Below the pieces are notes generated by a model, which saw only the letters and a list, made by a program, of their open reading frames with translations, ran no database searches and was not told where the DNA came from. From NCBI GenBank assembly GCA_963920765.1, contig OY987250.1, positions 7,564,001 through 7,628,000 on the forward strand: a stretch of DNA of 64,000 nt. Direction: 5' to 3'. Positions 57,781-64,000 of the stretch are shown here, piece after piece; position 1 is the first letter of the stretch; the number at the start of each line of letters is the position of its first letter. The position numbers were made by a program, and so were the translations under genes. This DNA comes from Ulota crispa. Its lineage: Eukaryota; Streptophyta; Bryopsida; Orthotrichales; Orthotrichaceae.

Positions 57781-59044
57781 TCATCATAACTACCAAATGG
57801 TGAGTAGCCCCCAATTTAGCCCAATTTGCATTCACATTGAGACTCACATTGTTATTCATCCTCTAAGATTCACCAAGACCTTTTTTAGAATTTATTGCAA
57901 TTAACTAGAATACCTCAAAAACTCATCAACTTTCATTGATAGCAAACTAACAATAAATAAGACACCATCGATCAATATCAAGAAGTGCATCCAAAAGATC
58001 ATCCAAAAGATCTTATGAAGGCAAAAATGAAACTCCAACTCTAAATCCACCACCAACAAGCCACTACATGGTTCCATGTGGGAGTGATGAAGGGTACAAA
58101 CCCTCCTAGTTGTACCCTACACAAACTTTGTTAGACCTTTTCATATTTTTAATCTAAAAGGCCTTATATGTAGTTACAGTTTTTAGAAATTGAGCCACTT
58201 ATGTTCTATCAGTTCAAAATAAATCCTTCAAAACATTTTCAAGCTTAATGTAGAGGTACGTTTTAGATCAATCATATACTAGAGCAAACCTTTCTATTTT
58301 TTATAGTTTTAAATTTAGTAAAAACCAGCACCATTCACTGTTCCATTTGGACAAAAAACTGCACAAGTTATGACTCTTCAAAAATCTTGGTCATTTCAAA
58401 AGAAGAAATGTGCTCAAAATGTGCTCAACTACCACCTTTATGCTTGAGCATAGATTTAAGCTGGCATATCTTTCCTACACTTAGAGCATTATCAATCTAA
58501 GCTTCTGTTTTTCTAACCTTTTAATAAAAAAATAAGCAACACGGTTCGATGAAGGGTTCCTCTCTTAATCCTTCTCTCCTCATTCAATCCCCTCGAATAC
58601 TATTGAGATGTTGCCAACCTCAAAGAATCATCTCTTTTTTGCTTACAACATTTATCTTTGTATTTTTTGGACTTGCAAACATGTGCAATTATCAATTCTT
58701 CAGCCATGTATGACTTGATGTGCACTTTGTCTTGATTTAGCACTACAACGTGTTGTTCCTCTCTAGTATTGTCCACAAAGTCCCTTGCAAGGTCCATGGC
58801 TCTCTTAATGTCTTTTGCCTACCAAGTTGTTACACACATTCACCCAAAAGGAGATGTGACATTGCCCTACAACATTATGCAAGAATTTGAAGCCCTACAA
58901 CATTATGTAAGAATTTGAGGCCCTACAACATGAATCAAATTTCCCATAACAAAGCTAAGTATTTGCAAATTGTATTCAAAGTATCTTGATGAATATTTGG
59001 AACTCATCCAACATCTAAATCAAGCATTGAAGGCTATGGACTAA
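57781..59044. other. Spacer without recognisable gene
   Basis: No conserved frame or clear transposon terminus. A short direct repeat (GCCCTACAACATTATG) occurs around 58860-58925. Confidence 0.4.
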
Positions 59045-59203
59045 GGGCATCCTTCCATGCCAAGGGAGGTGGCTGGTGAAGGCAAAAAAAATCGACTAAT
59101 AAATGGTTGGATTGAGTTCTAGAAAAATCAAAACCCAATCTAATTGATCATCGGTTGGCTATTTTTGCCTTCACCGGCCACCCCCCTGCACGGAAGGATG
59201 CCC
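59045..59203. mobile_element. PIF/Harbinger-like MITE (159 bp), TSD TAA
   Basis: The termini GGGCATCCTTCCATGC and GGAAGGATGCCC are flanked by TAA on both sides. It is the same family as 4598-4752. Confidence 0.85.
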
Positions 59204-59213
59204 TAAGTCCTAA

Positions 59214-59662
59214 GAGCATCTCCAGTCTTCCTCTCCACACAAAGCACCCCAAATGGGATTTCTAGTATGGTTACGTATTTGCCGAGGCTGGCTCAGGGGT
59301 GCAAACCTAACTTTTACTGCGAAATGCGCTCACCACATCAAAACTTTCATCTACTTGGTTCCATTGCCAAACTAGACGACAAATTTGCTCCTCAGGATGC
59401 GCCAAGGAACTCGCTAGTAAACAAAAGCATGTTCTTGTTTTTTCTATTATTTGGAAGGTAGGGATCCAATCTTCAAAAAAAAAAGCAACAATCATGCTCA
59501 CCAGAATTTGCAGAACGCACTGGAACTTGGCGTCAATGAAGCAGAATTTGGTGAGGCTGCTCATTGTTTCCATATTGGCTTCTCATGGCTGAACCTAGTT
59601 TCCAAGGCTTTCAGAGGCTCGGCCGGTGCTTCGCAATGTGGCGAGGAAGAGTGAAGGTGCTC
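59214..59662. mobile_element. PIF/Harbinger-like element 1 of a cluster (449 bp), TSD TAA
   Basis: The left end is GAGCATCTCCAGTC and the right end GAAGGTGCTC, with TAA on each side. GAGCATCTCCA termini are widespread in plant Harbinger-type MITEs. The open frames inside (59451-59654 and others) have no recognised domain. Confidence 0.7.
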
Positions 59663-59665
59663 TAA

Positions 59666-60284
59666 GAGCATGTCCACCAGTCAAGACTTGCTCAAAGTTT
59701 TCCATCTGGTATGGCGAGGCTTGAAGCCTCTCAATCTCCACCCATGTTCTTTGAAAAGGTGGCCTTACACTCCAACACACCCCATAAATAAGCAGTTGAC
59801 CACTTATCTAAGGAAGTAGAGAATAAAGCTCTTTAAACTTAGGGTGAATAGTGCATGAATAGTGGCTTGGAGAGTGGTTTGCTAAACTCGCCAAATAAGA
59901 GAGTTTGAGAAGGTTTCGAGTACTGTTGTTTTTTTTGGCAATTTGGAGCAAAAAAGCACCAAATTTTATTGACTGGCACCAAGCCTATAGGAAAAAAAAC
60001 ATGATTATTTGGATGAAATTGCCAAAAAGCTTCAAATTTTAAAAAAACTTGGATGAAATTGCCAAATTGTGGATGAAACCCAAATTATATACATGTATTA
60101 TGTGCTAATGTGATATTTTCTATCCAATATGTGGATGAATGTTGAAATTTGGAGCATCACTATAACATTTTAAATTGCCACTTTGGCACTTCTTTAAAAA
60201 TGAAAAAAAAAACCTTGGTTTTGAGAGGAACTTGGCTACTTTTCATCCACTTTGAGCAAGCCAAAGCTACCAGTGGAGATGCTC
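59666..60284. mobile_element. PIF/Harbinger-like element 2 of the cluster (619 bp) with an inner insertion
   Basis: The left end is GAGCATGTCCACCAGT and the right end ACCAGTGGAGATGCTC, with TAA on each side; the left TAA is shared with element 1. It matches element 3 over its arms (CTCCACCCATG and CCCCATAAATAAGCAG). It is about 300 bp longer because of a dispersed repeat at 59933-60190. Confidence 0.78.
59933..60190. repeat. Dispersed repeat inserted in Harbinger-like element 2
   Basis: This is an inverted copy of the repeat in CLPP4 intron 2 (6296-6548), sharing GGATGAAATTGCCAA and TTTTCTATCCAATATGTGGA. Element 3 at 60334-60647 lacks it and represents the uninterrupted form. Confidence 0.7.
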
Positions 60285-60333
60285 TAAGCACATGGTTTTG
60301 AACTTCACATGAGATATTTTCTTCAGCTTCTTA

Positions 60334-60647
60334 GAACATCTCCACCGGTGCGAGCTCTTTCAATCTTTTCCATTTGTTTTCGCGAGGCCTCAAGTCCCTT
60401 GATCTCCACCCATGCTCTTTGAAAATTTGGCCTTGCACTCCAACACGCCCCATAAATAAGCAGTTGACCACTTATCAAGGAAAATAAAGGATAAAGCTCA
60501 CTAAACTTAAGGTGAATAGTGCATGAATAGTGGCTTGAAGACCTCTTGCTAAACTGTGCAGGACCCAGTGTCAAAAGAGAGTTTAAAGAGTGACCTCAGC
60601 ATATTTCATCCAATTTCAGTGTGTTGGAGTCACCGGTGGAGCTGCTC
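60334..60647. mobile_element. PIF/Harbinger-like element 3 of the cluster (314 bp), TSD TTA
   Basis: The left end is GAACATCTCCACCGGTG and the right end CACCGGTGGAGCTGCTC, with TTA on each side. A further GAGCATCTCCTGTC end starts at 60651 directly after the shared TTA. Its right end was not found, but a decayed GAGGAGATGTATC near 60890 is a candidate. Confidence 0.8.
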
Positions 60648-60935
60648 TTAGAGCATCTCCTGTCTTGCACTTCGTATGGAGCACGCCACACGGGCTTTGG
60701 AGTGCGCTTTTGTACATGGCGAGGGCCACTCCTGCCGAGAGACCCAACGTTAGCAGGAAAGTACGCTCGCTATAGACCAAGGGTGGGGCCGCAGGTTCAT
60801 TACATCTAAAAATCTCATGAGCTGGATAGGGCCCTTTGCTTTACAAAATCTGTGAGTAAACATAAGCGTGTTTAAAAAAAATTAGTTATTTGTGAGGAGA
60901 TGTATCTAGAATTGTTTTTTCTTCTTTCGTATTTG

Positions 60936-61316
60936 TTAACCCCTAAACGCCCATGAGGACGATTATCGTCTTTTGACCTTGAAAAAAAATTTGTACAACA
61001 AAAAAAAGTCGTTTTTCATTTGTTTTTTTTTCAAAGTGACCATAAACACATGATTCATCATAGAAGGCAAAAAATCATCTTATCAAATATGCTCATATTT
61101 TTAAGTAACTCAAATTGTGAGAAAATTCAAAATCATGGTGTTGGGTCCCAAGTTGCCCTTATTGCAATTTTCATGAGGTTGGCATGCACTATTAACTTTT
61201 GAAACTTTTAAAAGCAATACTATTGGTGCCCATCAATCAAAACACTGTTGATATATTTATTGTTGAACCTACAGTGTGGGCAGGCCACGGCCACCCAACG
61301 GTCCTTTAAGGGTTAA
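60936..61316. mobile_element. TTAA-flanked piggyBac-like element (381 bp)
   Basis: The left end is TTAACCCCTAAACGCCCATG and the right end ACGGTCCTTTAAGGGTTAA. No coding capacity. Confidence 0.78.
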
Positions 61317-61425
61317 GTACCGCAGGAATGCTTGGAGAGCTTTGTTCAAGGCTTGCCATGAACTTTGTAGCAGAGGACAAAAGAGAATATATAAATCCAC
61401 GATTTGAAAGGGTATCACTTTTCTG

Positions 61426-62065
61426 TTAACCCCTAAGTACCTAAGGCACCAAATTTTGGTGTTAACAATGTTTTGAAGTTCAATAAACCTAACAAAGTTG
61501 CTATTTTTAGTAGTTTATATTTTTGAACTATTCTTTTTGAAGTCTAGTTTTGGCATCAAAAAGCTAATTTTGAAAATGATTGATTATGATTTTTCTATTC
61601 AAGATTTTGTATAAGGGTCTTAACTTTTTGTAGTGTTGAGAGCTCTTGGAAATGAACCTCAAACACAATAGATCTTTAAGAAAAAGTCACATTAGAAATT
61701 CATTTAAAAAATTGTATAGTAGATTTTGAGAAGTCATAAATTGGTTGGAATTATGCATGTTAGGCCCTTTAACCTCATATTTTTTTGGTGACCAACTTTT
61801 TGAATTTGACATGTGAAAAGAAGATTGAAAGAATTCAAATCACTTTCACAATTTTAACACCCTCATGATCAAACATTACAATCTTTCAATCCATAAGAGG
61901 CAATGCTGTCTTTTCTTTTCTAATGAGATCCCTAACATGTTTAGTTTGATTTTATATGTTTACAATTCAAGAAGAGTTGATACAACTTATCAAAATGTTG
62001 ACTTTTTGTTAAAATTAGAACAAACTCCTAGAAGCCCCAGAAATGCAATGTCATTTTGGGGTTAA
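61426..62065. mobile_element. TTAA-flanked piggyBac-like element (640 bp), inverted relative of 13685-14326
   Basis: The left end is TTAACCCCTAAGTACC and the right end TCATTTTGGGGTTAA. Read as reverse complement it follows 13685-14326 along its length, for example CTTCTAGGA and GATAAGTTGTATCAA near the same terminus. Confidence 0.8.
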
Positions 62066-62476
62066 ACTATTTGCAAGAAAAATGGTTCAAGATTTTTTTG
62101 TCCCTTATGATCTGTAAACATCTATTTGTAAACATCCAAAATTTCATTCAAAACAAGCACTTCCTTTCCACAGCACATGGCTAATGTTTGGTCATACAAT
62201 AGAATTTGTAGCAACTCTACAAACTATGAATAAGTGAATAGAATACAAAAAGGGACAACCAGCTTTTCGACAGTATGAGTAAAAACTTCTTGCAACCATT
62301 CTATAAGATCAGAATGTAGCCAGTGCACGCCACTATTGCAAGGGGAAGTGAAATGTGCAAATAATAGTATGTCTACCTACTATTAATCAAATCATTGAGA
62401 AAGCACCTTGCATCATCCAAAAAAACTAATAAGAAAGATGAACAACAAAAAAGAATAGTGGACCAAAAAGAAGGCA

Positions 62477-62730
62477 CTCTACACTGAATATTGCATTCAT
62501 GTTGCCTTACCTTGAAAAGTTACCTCATGACTCATCACTTGGCCGCTTGAAGGTGCATGAAACTCTCTAAATATTTGGATTTAACATGGTGTATGACTTG
62601 GAAGCATCTAGTTTGTTTTTTTGCATCATTGTTGACAAGCCGTTTAAAAACTCTTTGTTGCAATACTTTTTGATGAAGATCACTGTGGAGAAACCTAAAC
62701 ACAATATTCAATGTACTTCTCTCCAGGAAA
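62477..62730. mobile_element. TA-flanked MITE, diverged copy of 51429-51739
   Basis: The ends are TA-CACTGAATATTGC and CAATATTCAATG-TA. Inner blocks match the copy in carrier intron 1 in inverted orientation. Confidence 0.65.
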
Positions 62731-64000
62731 AATTCACAACAAACTAGGCAGTATGGGATGATTATTCTAAATAATAAGAAGCAAATATTAGACCTAGCTA
62801 GAGGTAAACAATCTTTATTTGTTCAACCACGTCATGTGTACTTTGCTTCTACTATGATACTAGAAATTAATTATGTTCTTTGAAGAGCAACAAAATTCCA
62901 TCAGCATAAACAAAACCACAACTTTATCAAAATTTTGTCACAATTTAATCGTTACAACTACTTGTTATCCTAGAAGCAAATTGATTTTTGACTCAACCAC
63001 TAGCCACGTGTTGAGATCCACACCTCCACTATCCTCTGTAACCCAACTTGTGATGCAAATCCTTGGGTCTCAAACACACAACGCATGTAAACATAAATAT
63101 AAACCACCTAGCAACTTGTGTAGGAACTTTACAAAATTTTTGTTTCATACAGCCAAACGAGATACTGCTTTATAACTCTCTAGAAACCAATCAATTCCAA
63201 TGCATCAATATACATGGAGACACAAGATTCACGTTTGAGTCTATCATGATTTGGTTAGCGCAAGCATCTTGCAAAACAAATCTAAGATTGTGAATACATC
63301 AATAGTTAAATAACGGCCAGAGCATCATACATGATGCTTTCATGGAATGGCAACATGTACATTTAAAAAAAAAAACCTCCAAGTACCGGCAAAAAAATTT
63401 TGAAGTGAGAAAAAAGTTGGAGTATTGGAACGGTAAAGCAAGTGAAATGTTAAGACCAAGCAAATTAATGCATTTCCATCCAAAGGATCAGAATATAGTC
63501 AATTCCCACACATCCTAATAGTTATTATCTATTAAAAATTTTGAAAATACTTTAGAATGAAGATTTTACTCACACTCAAATTCCCGTAACAATTAAGGTA
63601 ATGAAGTTTTCCAACACTCCAAAGATGCAAATAGCTCCAAAATTGGGAAAGAATGGTTTTTGGAAGGACAAACAAGGTGAATTAGAACAATTAGAATCAC
63701 AATTTGACAATGGTTATGCTTGGCATTTTGTTTCACACAACTACTCTATTTGGTTTGAAAATTTGTAGAAGAAAAATAAACCTCATGGATTAGAACAATA
63801 CCGGTTGCACGCTGAATCCGGATACTGATAGTCTAGCGTGTGTTGTAACACCATGCCAGTTGCTATCTACCATGTAAAATACCAGACGATTCAAAGAACA
63901 AGCGCATATTGTTGGAAAATATTACAATTTACAACATCTTGAAAGCTTCTACATACTAAATAAAGAAAAATTGAAGAGATCATGAAAGATACATACCAAA
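62731..64000. other. AT-rich end of window, no gene seen
   Basis: Short plus-strand frames at 62873-63293 overlap in different frames and lack domains. No terminus of a known element was found before the window ends. Confidence 0.4.

Noticed and set aside
1-64000. CRISPR array, bacterial operon or organellar origin
   Set aside because: Introns, transit peptides, plant transposons and lack of dense coding exclude these; the tandem arrays have no spacer structure.

Overview
This is a nuclear genome window from a green plant, most likely a land plant. The evidence is two chloroplast-targeted proteins with transit-like N termini (CLPP4, GUN4), GT-AG introns that match plant gene structures, TTTAGGG-type interstitial telomere-like DNA, and plant-style Stowaway, CACTA and PIF/Harbinger elements. 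The species cannot be told from the sequence. Most of the window is AT-rich and gene-poor. Only five intact genes could be assembled, and nearly everything else recognisable is transposon-derived.

Genes. At 5.8-11.2 kb, CLPP4 (minus, 3 exons) and a TSR2-like rRNA-processing gene (plus, 4 exons) diverge from a roughly 410-bp shared promoter. At 16.1-17.7 kb lies GUN4 (minus, 2 exons). At 43.0-49.1 kb lies an 11-exon cytosolic phosphomannomutase (plus). It converges with a 5-exon SLC25A44-like mitochondrial carrier (minus, 49.6-53.0 kb). All splice phases were checked by hand and each gene gives one uninterrupted reading frame. The genes do not form a pathway: they serve plastid proteolysis, tetrapyrrole signalling, ribosome biogenesis, mannose metabolism and mitochondrial transport.

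Transposons. A decayed hAT-type transposase gene lies at 22.5-25.5 kb and a decayed gene with a possible DNA-binding domain at 36.0-37.5 kb. A 3.06-kb CACTA element (18809-21870, TSD TCA) has split a 32-bp satellite array. Small elements are abundant: eleven with two TTAA-flanked ends and CCC(C)TNAA... termini, which look piggyBac-like; TA-flanked AGGTA elements; a Stowaway element; mini-CACTA elements; and PIF/Harbinger-like elements with TWA target duplications.

Main discovery. The TTAA-flanked group has very different interiors but shared termini. One copy (27956-28503) interrupts another repeat whose uninterrupted relatives elsewhere in the window show the empty site. This supports TTAA-specific insertion, the hallmark of piggyBac, a superfamily not normally described from land plants. 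No transposase for it is visible here, so the assignment rests on termini and target site only.

The long AT-rich stretches (about 1.2-4.6, 28.5-33.7, 34.6-36.0, 53.8-55.6, 57.8-59.0 and 62.7-64.0 kb) show no supportable genes.
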